Positions 32,179 through 42,268 are shown, counted from the first letter of the stretch. The stretch is DNA of 64,000 nt from RHKX01 sp963784885 (GCA_963784885.1 CAWATA010000002.1:62001-126000); one strand, 5' to 3'. Numbers and translations: made by a program. Notes: generated by a model not told the origin, from the sequence alone.

Positions 32179-34170
32179 TCAGCGCTTTCTGACGAGCTTC
32201 ACTCGGACCTGATCGGTTGCGGGCCGGCCGTCGGCGGGCGTGAACTCGATCTTCGCCCGGACCTTCGCGCTGCCGCGCTTGCGCAGCTTCTCGGCGAGCT
32301 TGCGGGCCGGCTTCACCCGCGGCTTCAGGGTCTCCGCGCCGTTCGAATGCTTCTTGACCGTCACGAGCGACTTCCCGGTCAGCACCAGCTTGCCCGAGTC
32401 GGAGACCTTCGCCGGCAGGACCGCGGTGCCGTTGCTGACGTCACGCTTCACCTTGCCGACGGTGAACCGGGTGAACCAGATCGGGCTCGAGTAGTCCTCG
32501 ACGAAGTCGGTGCCGCCGCTCGAGCGGGTCACCTCCACCGAGTAGCGGCCCGGCTCGTCCGTCTCGATCTCCTCGTCGATGCCGTCGCCGGTGAAGGGGA
32601 CGGCGTCGACGGCGATCCCATCTCGGAGGATCGCGAGGCTCCAGGTTCCCGGCCTTCCGGTCGCGGCGGCTCCGGTTACCGAGGCCGTCAGCTTCACCGA
32701 ACCGCCGGCAACCGTGTCGCCGATGATCCCGTCGCTTCCCTCGGGCGTCTCGGCGTCGAGTGCGATGTCGGGGCCGTCGGTGCCGAACGGCTTGACGTAG
32801 GTGTGGTCGGCCTTGACCGCGGCGGCGATGGCCTGACGGCTCAGGGCCTCGGCGTACACGACCGTGGCGCCCTGGCCGACGGGTGAGATCGGGTCGGCGT
32901 CCGCCCTGTGCGCGTCGCTGGAGCCCACCGCCGCGATGTGGGCTCCGCTGTCGAGCACGTGCTCGTAGTACGCGATCGCGTCGACCGTGAAGGGCAGGCT
33001 GCCCTGCAGGGCGCCGATCGAGTTCGCGATCTCGACCGCGTCGAGCCGCTTGAGGCCGGTCTCGTCGTCACTGTAGCTCCAGGCGCATCCGCGGCAGGCG
33101 GACGGGTTGTCGCGGAAGTAGGCTGGATGGTTGATCTGGGTCCAGCCGTCGCCGTCGTTCGTACCCTTGAACTGCTTCTTCGGGCGGGTCGCGTTCTGGA
33201 CCTTGGTCAGCTCGGAGTCATCGATCAGCGGGTCCGGTGAGGGCGCGGCGTACACGGGTCCACCGCGGAAGTCGGCGAAGTCGCTGCTTCCCTGATTGTT
33301 CCAGTGGCCACGGTAGGTGGTCACCTCGACCCCGGGGACGACGAGATCGGTCGGGTAGGCGTCCGCCTGCGCCCGCATGTCGTCGTGGGCGACGTCGTTG
33401 TTGTGATCGACGAGCGTGATGAAGTCGAGGCCGGCGCCCCCCGGCCCGAACGCGGCGGCGAAGGTGTCGGTGATCGTCGCGTTCCCCGGCTCCTGCTCGC
33501 CGTGGACGTGGAGGTCGCCCGCGTACCAGCCCGGGGTCGAGTTGACGCTGGCGGCGGGCGGTCCGGTGGGCGCATACGGAGCGTTGCTCCAGGCCGCGTC
33601 GTCGCTGGCGAGGACCTGGACGTGGAAGTGGATGCCGTCGATGTCGGCGGGGTCGACGTAGGCGACCCCCAGCTCGACCACCCACTCGCCGGCCGGGATC
33701 GGGCCGGGCTGGTAGGCGCGGGTGGTGAAGCCGTCGACGAACGCCTTCCTGCTGCTGTCGTAGACGGCCTCGTCGGTGAAGCCGTTCTCGGCGATCGCGA
33801 GGTTCCTGACCGCGCTGCCGCTCCAGCCGCGGCGGTCGGCCTGCTCCCAGGCCGGGGAGGAGGGCTCGGACTTCGGCTGATAGACGCCCATGTCGAGGGT
33901 GTTGGGGCCGCCGCCACAGCCGCCGTCGGGCTGATCGTAGGAGTAACGGACCTGGATCCCGGTCGTTCCGGCGGGAACCTCGAACGGGATCTGGAGATAG
34001 CCGCCGGTCCGGCTCGAGGCGAGGTCACCCTGGACGTCGATGACCTCGTTCATGCCGGTGCCGGCGCTGCCCGGAAGGCCGCAGTCGGCTGCCGTCGCGA
34101 CCGCCGGGACGCAGAGGCAGCCGATCGCCGCCGCCAGCAGGCCGCAGCTGATCCTCGTCCGTACGTCCAT
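32179..34170 (-). CDS. Secreted PHP-domain metallohydrolase (CehA/McbA-like)
   Basis: The 663-residue exported protein has a signal peptide (GLLAAAIGCLCVPAVATA), an N-terminal beta-rich domain and then a PHP domain. The latter shows GDLHVHGEQEPG (first metal His pair), FITLVDHNND, PGVEVTTYRGHWN, INHPAYF and AAVGSSDAHRAD. PHP enzymes use two or three metals to cleave phosphoesters or carbamates. The C-terminal 90 residues are Ig-like and end in a Lys/Arg-rich beta module (KLAEKLRKRGSAKVRAKIEF). ATG 34170 follows GGAGGAGC. It lies upstream of, and may precede, the sigma gene with a 134-base gap. Confidence 0.82.
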   Translation of the reverse strand: MDVRTRISCGLLAAAIGCLCVPAVATAADCGLPGSAGTGMNEVIDVQGDLASSRTGGYLQIPFEVPAGTTGIQVRYSYDQPDGGCGGGPNTLDMGVYQPKSEPSSPAWEQADRRGWSGSAVRNLAIAENGFTDEAVYDSSRKAFVDGFTTRAYQPGPIPAGEWVVELGVAYVDPADIDGIHFHVQVLASDDAAWSNAPYAPTGPPAASVNSTPGWYAGDLHVHGEQEPGNATITDTFAAAFGPGGAGLDFITLVDHNNDVAHDDMRAQADAYPTDLVVPGVEVTTYRGHWNNQGSSDFADFRGGPVYAAPSPDPLIDDSELTKVQNATRPKKQFKGTNDGDGWTQINHPAYFRDNPSACRGCAWSYSDDETGLKRLDAVEIANSIGALQGSLPFTVDAIAYYEHVLDSGAHIAAVGSSDAHRADADPISPVGQGATVVYAEALSRQAIAAAVKADHTYVKPFGTDGPDIALDAETPEGSDGIIGDTVAGGSVKLTASVTGAAATGRPGTWSLAILRDGIAVDAVPFTGDGIDEEIETDEPGRYSVEVTRSSGGTDFVEDYSSPIWFTRFTVGKVKRDVSNGTAVLPAKVSDSGKLVLTGKSLVTVKKHSNGAETLKPRVKPARKLAEKLRKRGSAKVRAKIEFTPADGRPATDQVRVKLVRKR

Positions 34171-34292
34171 TCGCGCAGCTCCTCCGATTCCGTCCCGATG
34201 GGCCGCAGCAAGGTACCAGCGGGCGGGCGGGCCGACGCCCGGTACCGGGCGACGCCGCGGGCCGGGGGCGCGGGGATCGCTCCGGGCCGGAG

Positions 34293-36149
34293 CTAGTCGG
34301 AGGCAGCCCGGGCACGCCGGGCGGCGCGGACCCGGTCGGTCTTCGCAAGCTCGACCTTGCGCAGCCGGACCGACTCGGGGGTGATCTCGACGCACTCGTC
34401 CTCGCGAAGGAACTCGATCGCCTGCTCGAGGGAGAGCTGCTTGTGGGGGATCAGCCGGACGAGGACGTCGGCGCTGGCGGCGCGCACGTTCGTCTGGTGC
34501 TTCTCCTTCGTCGCGTTGACGTCGAGATCGTCGGAGCGGGCGTTCTCGCCCACGACCATGCCCTCGTAGACCTCCTCGCCGGGGCCGATGAACATCGAGC
34601 CGCGTTCCTGGAGGCCGAACAGGGCGAAGCTGGCGCTCTTGCCGGTCCGGTCGGCGACGAGCGAGCCGGTCGGCCGCGTCCGCAGTTCGCCGGCCCACGG
34701 CTCCCAGCGGTCGAAGACGTGGTGCATCAGGCCGGTGCCGCGCGTCTCGGTCAGGAACTCGGTCCGGAAGCCGATCAGCCCGCGAGCCGGAACGAGGAAC
34801 TCGAGTCTGACCCACCCGGTCGAGTGGTTGACCATCTGCTCCATCCGGCCCTTGCGGACGGCGAGCGCCTGGGTGACGACCCCGACGTACTCCTCGGGCA
34901 CGTCGATCGCCAGGCGCTCGACCGGCTCGCACGTCCTGCCGTCGACCTCTCGGGTCACGACCTGCGGCTGCCCGGCGGTCAGCTCGTAGCCCTCGCGCCG
35001 CATCAGCTCGAGCAGCACGACGAGCTGGAGCTCGCCACGGCCCTGGACCTCCCAGGCGTCCGGGCGCTCCGTGTCGAGGACCCGGATCGAGACGTTGCCG
35101 ACGAGCTCCTGATCGAGGCGGCCCTTGATCTGACGCGCCGTCAGCTTGTCGCCGTCGCGCCCGGCGAGCGGGGAGGTGTTGATCCCGACGGTCATCGAGA
35201 GCGAGGGCTCGTCGACCGTGATCACCGGCAGCGGCCGCGGGTCGTCGGGGTCGGCGAGCGTCTCGCCGATCGTCACCTCGGGGATCCCGGCGACGGCGAT
35301 GATCTCGCCGGGGCCGGCCTCGTCGGCCTCGACCCGCTCGAGCGCGTCGGTCACGTAGAGGTTGGTCACCGAGGCCCGCTCGATCGAGCCGTCGGCGCGG
35401 CACCAAGCGATCGGCCTGCCGGAGCGGATCGTCCCGTTGCGGACCCGGCAGAGCGCGAGCCGGCCGACGTAGGGAGAGGCGTCGAGGTTGGTCACGTGAG
35501 CCTGCAGCGGATGGCCCTCCTCGTAGGCGGGCGCCGGGATCTGAGCGACCATCAGGTCGAGCAGCGGTTTCAGGTCGGTGCCCTCTTCTCCCTCGGTCAG
35601 CGACGCCCATCCGTCTTTGGCGTTGGTGTAGACGATCGGGAACTCGATCTGATCCTCGCTCGCGTCGAGGTCGAGGAAGAGCTCGTAGACCTCGTCCACC
35701 ACCTCGGCGATGCGCGCGTCCGGGCGGTCGACCTTGTTGACGACGAGGATCACGGGAAGCCGGCGCTCGAGGGCCTTGCGGAGGACGAAGCGGGTCTGGG
35801 GCAGCGGTCCCTCGGATGCGTCGACGAGCAGCAGGATCCCGTCGACCATGGTCAGACCGCGCTCGACCTCGCCGCCGAAGTCGGCATGGCCCGGAGTGTC
35901 GATGATGTTGAGCTTGACGCCCTCGTGGGTCACCGAGGTGTTCTTGGCGAGGATCGTGATCCCCTTCTCGCGCTCGAGGTCCATCGAGTCCATGACCCGT
36001 TCGTCGACGTCCTGACCGGTGCGGAAGGCTCCCGACTGCCAGAGCATCGCGTCGACCAGGGTCGTCTTGCCGTGGTCGACGTGGGCCACGATGGCGATGT
36101 TTCGCAGATCGTCGCGGCGGGAGGCGGAGGTGTCGGCGGCGGGGCTCAC
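34293..36149 (-). CDS. typA: TypA/BipA ribosome-associated GTPase
   Basis: The 618-residue translational GTPase has G1 AHVDHGKTTL, G2 REKGITI, G3 DTPGHADFGGEVER, G4 NKVDRP, then domain II, EF-G-like domains III and V and the BipA-specific C-terminal domain. It binds ribosomes near the A site and helps 50S assembly and growth under stress or cold. GTG 36149 is chosen since residues from there (SPAADTSASRRDDLRNIAIVAHVD) give the usual family length; further upstream codons are not protein-like. Confidence 0.95.
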   Translation of the reverse strand: MSPAADTSASRRDDLRNIAIVAHVDHGKTTLVDAMLWQSGAFRTGQDVDERVMDSMDLEREKGITILAKNTSVTHEGVKLNIIDTPGHADFGGEVERGLTMVDGILLLVDASEGPLPQTRFVLRKALERRLPVILVVNKVDRPDARIAEVVDEVYELFLDLDASEDQIEFPIVYTNAKDGWASLTEGEEGTDLKPLLDLMVAQIPAPAYEEGHPLQAHVTNLDASPYVGRLALCRVRNGTIRSGRPIAWCRADGSIERASVTNLYVTDALERVEADEAGPGEIIAVAGIPEVTIGETLADPDDPRPLPVITVDEPSLSMTVGINTSPLAGRDGDKLTARQIKGRLDQELVGNVSIRVLDTERPDAWEVQGRGELQLVVLLELMRREGYELTAGQPQVVTREVDGRTCEPVERLAIDVPEEYVGVVTQALAVRKGRMEQMVNHSTGWVRLEFLVPARGLIGFRTEFLTETRGTGLMHHVFDRWEPWAGELRTRPTGSLVADRTGKSASFALFGLQERGSMFIGPGEEVYEGMVVGENARSDDLDVNATKEKHQTNVRAASADVLVRLIPHKQLSLEQAIEFLREDECVEITPESVRLRKVELAKTDRVRAARRARAASD

Positions 36150-36319
36150 GGGGCGCGGGATGGTAGGGATCGCGGACCGGGCACCCCTTTTCGGGGCATC
36201 CCAGCGGCTTATCGGAGCGTCCGCGAATCGGAACGCAGGTCCGCCCCGATTCGTGCAATATGTGGAGGGCCTTCTCCGCTTCAAATCACGATCCTCACGA
36301 ACCGCCAGGGGGTTCCGCC

Positions 36320-38518
36320 TTGCGAAAGCTCGCAGACGTCTGCATTCGCCATCGACGACTGACCGTGCTCGCCTGGGTGGTCGCATTGCTCGCCACCGGG
36401 GCGATGGCGGGTGCCGCCGGCGAGAGCTTCTCGACCAACTTCCAGCTTCCCGACTCGGACTCGACGAAGGCCCTGAACCTGCTCAAGGAGCGAGATCCGA
36501 ACAAGTCGGGTGATCAGATCCAGGTCGTCTACACCGACCCGAACGGGGTGAAGACGCCGCAGGTGCAGGGGCAGATCAACTCGCTGCTGAGCGAGGTCAG
36601 CGGGTTCGACGACGTCGCGACCGTCAGCAGCCCCGCAGAGGTGAGACAGCAGGTCTCCGAAGCGGGGACGATCGGCTACGCGATCGTGACCCTCGACGGG
36701 GCCGCATTCGACCTGCCGACGTCATCGATCGAGAAGATCGCCGACACCGTCAACGACTCCGGCGCCGGCGGGCTCGAGGTCGAGGCGGGCGGCGATCCGG
36801 TGCGTCAGGTCGAGCAGCAGCCGGGCGGCGCGGCCGAGGGGATCGGCCTGCTCGCGGCGATCATCATCCTCCTGATCACATTCGGTTCCGTCGTCGCGAT
36901 GAGCATGCCGATCGTCACCGCGATCGTGGCGCTGGGCACCGCCCTCAGCCTCGTCACCCTCGGCACCCACATCATCGACACCGCCGACTTCGCGCCGGCG
37001 CTGGCGGCGATGATCGGCCTCGGCGTCGGCATCGACTACGCCCTGTTCGTCGTGACCAGGTTCCGCAGCGGCCTGCGCGACGGGCTCGAGGTCCACGACG
37101 CGGTGCTGCTGGCGATGGACACGGCCGGACGGGCGGTGCTGTTCGCCGGCGCGACCGTCGTGGTCGCGATGCTCGGCCTGTTCGCGATCGGCGTCAGTTT
37201 CCTGCACGGGCCCGCGCTCGCCGCCTCGCTCGCGGTCCTGCTGACGATGACCGCGGCGCTGACGCTGCTTCCGGCTCTGCTCAGCAAGGTCGGTACCCGG
37301 ATCGACAGCCTGCGCATCCCCGGCACCAAGAGCCGGTCCGACGCGGGCGACGAGAGCCCGAACTGGACCCGCTGGAGCCGGCTCATCCAGCGGCGCCCGT
37401 GGGCGTCTGCCCTCGCCTCCGGGGGTCTGCTCATCGTGCTCGCGATCCCGGTCTTCTCGATCGACCTCGGCTCCGCCGACGCCGGCACCGACGCGAGCGA
37501 CACGAGCACCCGCAAGGCCTACGACCTGCTCGCCGAGGGATTCGGACCGGGCTTCAACGGCCCGCTCCAGGTCGTCGTGGACATTCCCCGGGGCAGCGAC
37601 CCGGCGCAGACGAAGTCGGCGCTCGCGGCGCTCGACGAGTCGCTGGCTGACACGTCCGGCGTCGCCGGCGTCAGTCCGCCGAAGGTCAACGAGGCCGGCG
37701 ACCTCGCCGTCTACAACCTCTTCCCGGCGACCTCGCCGCAGGACAACGCGACGAGCGAACTCGTCAAGGACCTGCGCGACGACGTGATCCCGCCGGTCGA
37801 GTCGCAGTACGGCGTCGCCGCCTACGTCGGCGGGCAGACGGCGATATACGACGACTTCACGACCTACATCGCGGGCAAGCTGCCGCTGTTCATCGGCGTC
37901 GTGATCCTGCTCTCCGCGTTCCTTCTGATGATGGCCTTCCGGTCGCTGCTCGTGCCCCTGAAGGCGGTGCTGATGAACCTGCTCAGCATCGGTGCCTCGT
38001 TCGGCGTCGTCGTCGCGGTCTTCCAGTGGGGTTGGCTCGGCGGCCTGATCGGGCTCGACGGAACCGCACCGATCGACTCGTTTCTCCCGGTGATGGTCTT
38101 CGCGATCGTCTTCGGCCTGTCGATGGACTACGAGGTCTTCCTGATGTCCCGTGTCCACGAGGAGTGGGAGAACCGCCGCGACGCCTCGGAGGCGGTTCAG
38201 CACGGTCTCGCCTCGACCGGCCGGGTGATCACCGCGGCGGCGACGATCATGTTCTTCGTCTTCGCGTCCTTCGCCCTCGGTGGCAGCCTCACGATCAAGC
38301 TGTTCGGCGTCGCCCTGGCCGCGGCCGTCGCGATCGACGCGTTCGTGATCCGGACGATCCTGGTCCCGGCGATCATGGAGCTGCTCGGCAAGCGAGCCTG
38401 GTGGCTGCCCGGCTGGCTCGACCGGATCCTGCCGCGACTCCACGTCGAGGGCTCCGGCGACGGTGGCCCGCAGCCGACGGCCCGGCCCGCGACGGCATCC
38501 GCCTCGGCTGAGGACTGA
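36320..38518 (+). CDS. MMPL-family RND transporter
   Basis: The product, 732 residues from TTG 36320, is an MMPL-type exporter with two symmetrical halves. Each half has one anchor helix (LTVLAWVVALLATGAMAG), a large extracellular loop and five clustered helices. The helices carry GLGVGIDYALFVVTRFR and, in the second half, VFGLSMDYEVFLMSRVHEEW; these Asp residues are the proton relay. It may export lipids or drugs. TTG 36320 with AGGGGG upstream gives a clean N-terminus (MRKLADVCIRHRR); ATG 36260 would add 20 unconvincing residues. The next pump gene starts two bases after its stop. Confidence 0.9.
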   Translation: MRKLADVCIRHRRLTVLAWVVALLATGAMAGAAGESFSTNFQLPDSDSTKALNLLKERDPNKSGDQIQVVYTDPNGVKTPQVQGQINSLLSEVSGFDDVATVSSPAEVRQQVSEAGTIGYAIVTLDGAAFDLPTSSIEKIADTVNDSGAGGLEVEAGGDPVRQVEQQPGGAAEGIGLLAAIIILLITFGSVVAMSMPIVTAIVALGTALSLVTLGTHIIDTADFAPALAAMIGLGVGIDYALFVVTRFRSGLRDGLEVHDAVLLAMDTAGRAVLFAGATVVVAMLGLFAIGVSFLHGPALAASLAVLLTMTAALTLLPALLSKVGTRIDSLRIPGTKSRSDAGDESPNWTRWSRLIQRRPWASALASGGLLIVLAIPVFSIDLGSADAGTDASDTSTRKAYDLLAEGFGPGFNGPLQVVVDIPRGSDPAQTKSALAALDESLADTSGVAGVSPPKVNEAGDLAVYNLFPATSPQDNATSELVKDLRDDVIPPVESQYGVAAYVGGQTAIYDDFTTYIAGKLPLFIGVVILLSAFLLMMAFRSLLVPLKAVLMNLLSIGASFGVVVAVFQWGWLGGLIGLDGTAPIDSFLPVMVFAIVFGLSMDYEVFLMSRVHEEWENRRDASEAVQHGLASTGRVITAAATIMFFVFASFALGGSLTIKLFGVALAAAVAIDAFVIRTILVPAIMELLGKRAWWLPGWLDRILPRLHVEGSGDGGPQPTARPATASASAED

Positions 38519-38519
38519 G

Positions 38520-39977
38520 ATGACTGACCGCACCGACTACGAGTCCAAGCGCTGGCGGGCGCTGGCGCTGCTCTGCATCGCCCAGTTCATGGTCATCCTC
38601 GATGCGTCGATCGTGAACATCGCCCTGCCGACGATCGGCACGGCGCTCGACTTCTCCCAGGAGAACCTCTCCTGGGTCGTCAACGCCTACGTGCTGACCT
38701 TCGGCGGGTTCCTGCTGCTCGGTGGCCGGCTGGCCGACCTGCTCGGCCGTCGGCGGGTGTTCATGTTCGGGCTGGTCCTGTTCGCCCTCGCCTCGCTCGC
38801 CGGCGGCTTCGCGCAGAACGACATCCAGCTGATCATCGCCCGCGCGATCCAGGGCCTCGGCGCCGCGATCGTCTCGCCGGCGGCGCTGTCGATCATCACC
38901 GTCACCTTCAAGGAGGGCGCGGAGCGCAACAAGGCGCTCGGCGCCTGGGGCGCGGTCGCCGGATCCGGTGGCGCGGTTGGCGTCCTCCTCGGCGGGATCC
39001 TCACCGAGGGTCTCGGCTGGGAGTGGGTGCTCTGGGTGAACGTCCCGATCGGGATCGCCGCAGCGCTGTTCGCGCCGCGGCTGATCGCCGAGAGCCGCTC
39101 CGAGGGAGAGCGGCGCACGTTCGACATCCCCGGCGCGGTCACGATCACCGCGGGCCTCTCGCTGCTCGTCTACGCGATCGTCAACGCCGAGGGGGCGGGA
39201 TGGGGATCGACGGAGACGATCGTCCTGCTCGCCGTCTCCGCGGCGCTGATCGTCGCCTTCGCCGCGATCGAGCAGCGCACCGCCGATCCGCTGGTCCCGT
39301 TCCGGATCTTTCGCCTGCCGACCCTGACCGGCGCCAACGCCGTCGGCATCCTCGTCGGCGCTTCGCTCTTTTCGATGTTCTTCTTCGCCTCGCTCTACAT
39401 GCAGCAGGTGCTCGGTTACGGAGCGATCAAGGCCGGGCTCTCGTATCTGCCGCTCTCGGCCGGGATCATCATCTCCGCCGGGGTCAGCTCGCAGCTCTCC
39501 ACCCGGATCGGCTTCAAGCCGGTGCTCGTCACCGGCCTCATCTTCATCGCGGTTGCGCTGCTCTGGTGGGCGCAGGTCTCACCCGACGGCAGCTACGTGA
39601 CCGACATCCTCGGCCCGTCGGTCGTCGCCGCGATCGGCCTCGGCCTCTCGTTCGTCTCGATCACGATCGCCGCCGTCGCCGGTGTCGCCGAGCGTGAGTC
39701 CGGCCTCGCCTCGGGGCTGATCAACACCTCCCAGCAGGTCGGCGGGGCCCTCGGGCTTGCGATCCTCGCCACGATCGCCAACTCCGTGACCGACGACAAG
39801 CTCGCGACCGCCACGACCCCGGCCGAGCAGGGCGCCGCACTCACCGACGGCTTCCAGCAGGCCTTCCTGACCGGCGCCGGCTTCGCGATCCTCGCCCTGA
39901 TCCTCGCCCTCGCCCTGATCAAGACGAGTGACTCGAAGGCGATGATCGATCGCGAGGTTCCGCCACCGGCCGCCTGA
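38520..39977 (+). CDS. DHA2-family MFS transporter
   Basis: The 485-residue transporter has helix 1 FMVILDASIVNIALPTIG, motif A GGRLADLLGRRRVF and the motif C segment GVLLGGILTEGLGWEWVLWVNVPIG (cited as LLGGILTEGLGWEWV). It is translated from ATG 38520, one base after the MMPL stop, so both exporters belong to one transcript and may serve related substrates. It is convergent with zwf; a short GCCGG/CCGGC hairpin lies between them (39984-39998). Confidence 0.9.
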   Translation: MTDRTDYESKRWRALALLCIAQFMVILDASIVNIALPTIGTALDFSQENLSWVVNAYVLTFGGFLLLGGRLADLLGRRRVFMFGLVLFALASLAGGFAQNDIQLIIARAIQGLGAAIVSPAALSIITVTFKEGAERNKALGAWGAVAGSGGAVGVLLGGILTEGLGWEWVLWVNVPIGIAAALFAPRLIAESRSEGERRTFDIPGAVTITAGLSLLVYAIVNAEGAGWGSTETIVLLAVSAALIVAFAAIEQRTADPLVPFRIFRLPTLTGANAVGILVGASLFSMFFFASLYMQQVLGYGAIKAGLSYLPLSAGIIISAGVSSQLSTRIGFKPVLVTGLIFIAVALLWWAQVSPDGSYVTDILGPSVVAAIGLGLSFVSITIAAVAGVAERESGLASGLINTSQQVGGALGLAILATIANSVTDDKLATATTPAEQGAALTDGFQQAFLTGAGFAILALILALALIKTSDSKAMIDREVPPPAA

Positions 39978-40003
39978 GCGGTGGCCGGGGCATCCGGCTC
40001 CGG

Positions 40004-41509
40004 CTAACCCCGCCAGCGGCGCGCGAACGGGAGGCGCCATTTGTCCGGGGCGATCAGCTCATCGAGCGACTTCGGGCCCCAGGACTGCGAGAAGTAGAGC
40101 TCGATCGGCGGCGGGTCCTCGAGCAGCGGCGCCGAGATCTCCCAGAGCCGCTCGATGCCGTCAGCGGTGGTGAACAGGGTGTGATCGCCGGCCATCGCGT
40201 CGCGGATCAGCCGCTCGTAGGCTTCCAGCGAGTCGCCACCGCCGTCGGCGTCGGTGCGTGAGTACTGCATCGAGGTCTTCTCGAGCGACATCGTCGGCCC
40301 GGGCCGCTTGCCGTAGAAGCTCAGCGAGAGCCGGGCGTAGTCGTCGAGGTCGAAGGTGAGGTGGTCGGGCCCGTACTGGCCGACGCCGGAGTCAGCCGGG
40401 AACATGCTCTGCGGCGGCTCGCGGAACGCGATCGAAATGATCCGGGCGCCCTCGGCCATCCGCTTGCCGGTCCGTAGGTAGAAGGGGACGTCGGACCAGC
40501 GCCAGTTGTCGACCTCGCACTTGAGGCCGATCAGCGTCTCCACCTCCGATTGCGGATCGACGCCGGGCTCGCTGCGGTACTCGTCGTACTGGCCGCGGAC
40601 GACGTCGGCGGGATCGATCGGCCGGATCGAGCGGAAGACCTTGTTCTTCTCCTCGGTGATCGCGAGCGGGTCGAGGTGGGTCGGGGGCTCCATCGCGAGG
40701 AAGGCGAGGATCTGCATCAGGTGGGTGACGACCATGTCACGGTAGGCGCCGGTCTCCTCGTAGAAGGCCCCTCGGCTGCCGACCGAAAGCGTCTCGGGAA
40801 CGTCGATCTGGACATGGGCGATGTGAGAGCGGTTCCAGATCGGCTCGAACAGGCCGTTGGCGAAGCGCAGCGCGAGGATGTTCTGGGCCGCCTCCTTGCC
40901 GAGGAAGTGGTCGATCCGGAAGATCTGGCGCTCCGGGAAGTACCTGTGGATCTTGTCGTTGAGCCCCCGGGCGCTCTCGAGATCGGTCCCGAACGGCTTC
41001 TCCATGATGATCCGGGACTCCGCGGCGATCCCGGCCGTCTCGACGAGCTCGAGCAGCTTCAGGGCTGCGGTCGGCGGGACGCTCATGTAGAGCAGCCGCT
41101 TGGCGTCGGGGCCGAGCTCCCGCTCCGCCTTGCTCACCGCGGCCGTAAGCGGCACCGGGCCCTCCTTGACGTTGGCATAGGTGAGCCGCTGCGCGAACGA
41201 CCGCCGAGCCTCATCCCCGAAGTCGCGGCGGCCGAACTCGGCGCAGGCTTCGAGCGCGTAGTCGCGGAACTCGTCGTCGGTCATCGCGGTCCGGGCGGCA
41301 CCGACGACGCGGAAGTCCGGCAGCAGACCCGCTTGGGTGAGGTTGAGCAGCCCGGGCAGGAGCTTGCGGCGGGCGAGGTCGCCCGTGGCGCCGAAGAGGA
41401 CGATGACGTTCGGGCAGATCCGTACGGTCCGGGCCTCGGCCCGGTGGGACTCCGAAAAGACCACCGCCGGGTCTCCCTGACCGGCTTCGTCGACTGTGAG
41501 GTCCTCCAA
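40004..41509 (-). CDS. zwf: Glucose-6-phosphate 1-dehydrogenase
   Basis: The enzyme, about 501 residues, catalyses the first oxidative step of the pentose phosphate pathway. It has the coenzyme loop VLFGATGDLARRKLLPGL, the signature RIDHFLGKEAAQNIL (active-site His, Lys), the EKPFG loop and YADVP-like WRWSDVPFYLRTGKRM. The start is uncertain: TTG 41509 gives a normal length, while the frame is open to GTG 41581. No 6-phosphogluconate dehydrogenase, transaldolase or OpcA gene is adjacent, so it stands alone here. Confidence 0.93.
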   Translation of the reverse strand: MEDLTVDEAGQGDPAVVFSESHRAEARTVRICPNVIVLFGATGDLARRKLLPGLLNLTQAGLLPDFRVVGAARTAMTDDEFRDYALEACAEFGRRDFGDEARRSFAQRLTYANVKEGPVPLTAAVSKAERELGPDAKRLLYMSVPPTAALKLLELVETAGIAAESRIIMEKPFGTDLESARGLNDKIHRYFPERQIFRIDHFLGKEAAQNILALRFANGLFEPIWNRSHIAHVQIDVPETLSVGSRGAFYEETGAYRDMVVTHLMQILAFLAMEPPTHLDPLAITEEKNKVFRSIRPIDPADVVRGQYDEYRSEPGVDPQSEVETLIGLKCEVDNWRWSDVPFYLRTGKRMAEGARIISIAFREPPQSMFPADSGVGQYGPDHLTFDLDDYARLSLSFYGKRPGPTMSLEKTSMQYSRTDADGGGDSLEAYERLIRDAMAGDHTLFTTADGIERLWEISAPLLEDPPPIELYFSQSWGPKSLDELIAPDKWRLPFARRWRG

Positions 41510-41842
41510 GGTTCCGACCCTAGCTGACCGGCCCGACCGGCCGGTTGGTGGGGCAGTCGACCGCGGCGGGTGAACCGGCACGTCTCCCGGTCCGGGGAGC
41601 TAGGGTTTCCGGCGATGAGCGAAGCCCAGCGGCGCGTCCGCTGGATCCCTCTCCTGGTCGTCTCTCTCGTCGCCCTCGGCGGCGGCCGAGCGTGGCCCCT
41701 GCGGACGGCCGTTCGGTGCTCTCGACGCTCTTCCCGAGGGGCGCCCCGCCCTCGATTCCGGGCTGATCCGGGGAATCGGGACGAGGCGGACCGCGGAGCC
41801 CGCCCTCGGGAAGCGGGGCGGGCTCCTGATCCACGGAGGCCG
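41510..41842. other. Gene-poor interval between zwf and the small membrane protein
   Basis: No convincing gene is seen. A plus-strand frame from ATG 41615 begins with a short signal-like helix (WIPLLVVSLVALGGG) but then turns into Arg/Pro-rich non-coding-like sequence. A GC-rich hairpin lies at 41795-41826. The interval may hold the decayed 5' end of a lost gene. Confidence 0.4.
41795..41826 (-). terminator. GC-rich hairpin behind the small membrane protein gene
   Basis: GGAGCCCGCC (41795-41804) and GGCGGGCTCC (41817-41826) are perfect ten-base inverted repeats with a 12-base loop. The hairpin lies 17 bases beyond the minus-strand gene's stop. No T-run follows. U-less termination is the most likely role. 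Confidence 0.5.
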
Positions 41843-42229
41843 CTAGACCGTGCGGCCTTCCTTCTCGTCCTCGCCGAACTCGACGATGCCGGCGAGCACG
41901 TAGATGCAGAGGGCGAAGATCGCCAGCGACCAGAACCAGTGGCCGCTCGTGATCGACAGCAGCGCCCAGAAGGCGCCCAGGCCGGCGCCGATGATCCCGA
42001 GCACGCGCCCGAAGGCGTTGCCGGCCATCAGCGAGAAGCCGCCTGAGACCTGGATGATCCCGAGGATGATCAGGACCCAGCCGACGGCGCTGAGATCGCT
42101 CAAGACGAGCCTCGTGTCTCCGACCCACCAACTCGCGTTGTCGAGTGCGCCGATACCGTAGATCACGTTCAGCGTTCCGACGATCAACAGCATGATCGCG
42201 GCGAAGATGACTCGACCGGTACCTCTCAT
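41843..42229 (-). CDS. Small four-helix membrane protein (DUF7144-like)
   Basis: The 128-residue protein has four hydrophobic helices: VIFAAIMLLIVGTLNVIYGI, VGWVLIILGIIQVSGGFSLM, GRVLGIIGAGLGAFWALLSI and WSLAIFALCIYVLAGIVEF. A charged tail follows. It resembles the actinobacterial DUF7144/SPW-type family whose function is unknown. ATG 42229 follows GAAGGAG. It is divergent from the DUF6325-like gene, sharing a 198-base region with a palindrome, which suggests common control. Confidence 0.78.
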   Translation of the reverse strand: MRGTGRVIFAAIMLLIVGTLNVIYGIGALDNASWWVGDTRLVLSDLSAVGWVLIILGIIQVSGGFSLMAGNAFGRVLGIIGAGLGAFWALLSITSGHWFWSLAIFALCIYVLAGIVEFGEDEKEGRTV

Positions 42230-42268
42230 GTTTGTACTCCTTCAGTAGGCGGCCGGAGCCGCTTTCGG

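Noticed and set aside
32179..36258. A 1359-codon minus-strand open frame suggesting a giant fusion
   Set aside because: It is the PHP protein frame extended upstream through an out-of-frame shadow of typA. The signal peptide and GGAGGAG place the true start at 34170.
39984..39998. Hairpin GCCGG/CCGGC between the MFS gene and zwf
   Set aside because: Five base pairs in this GC-rich background are not enough to call a terminator.
41615..41842. Small gene starting MSEAQRRVRWIPLLVV
   Set aside because: After the short hydrophobic stretch, the frame becomes Arg/Pro-rich noise, there is no good ribosome binding site, and it runs on antisense into the DUF7144 gene.
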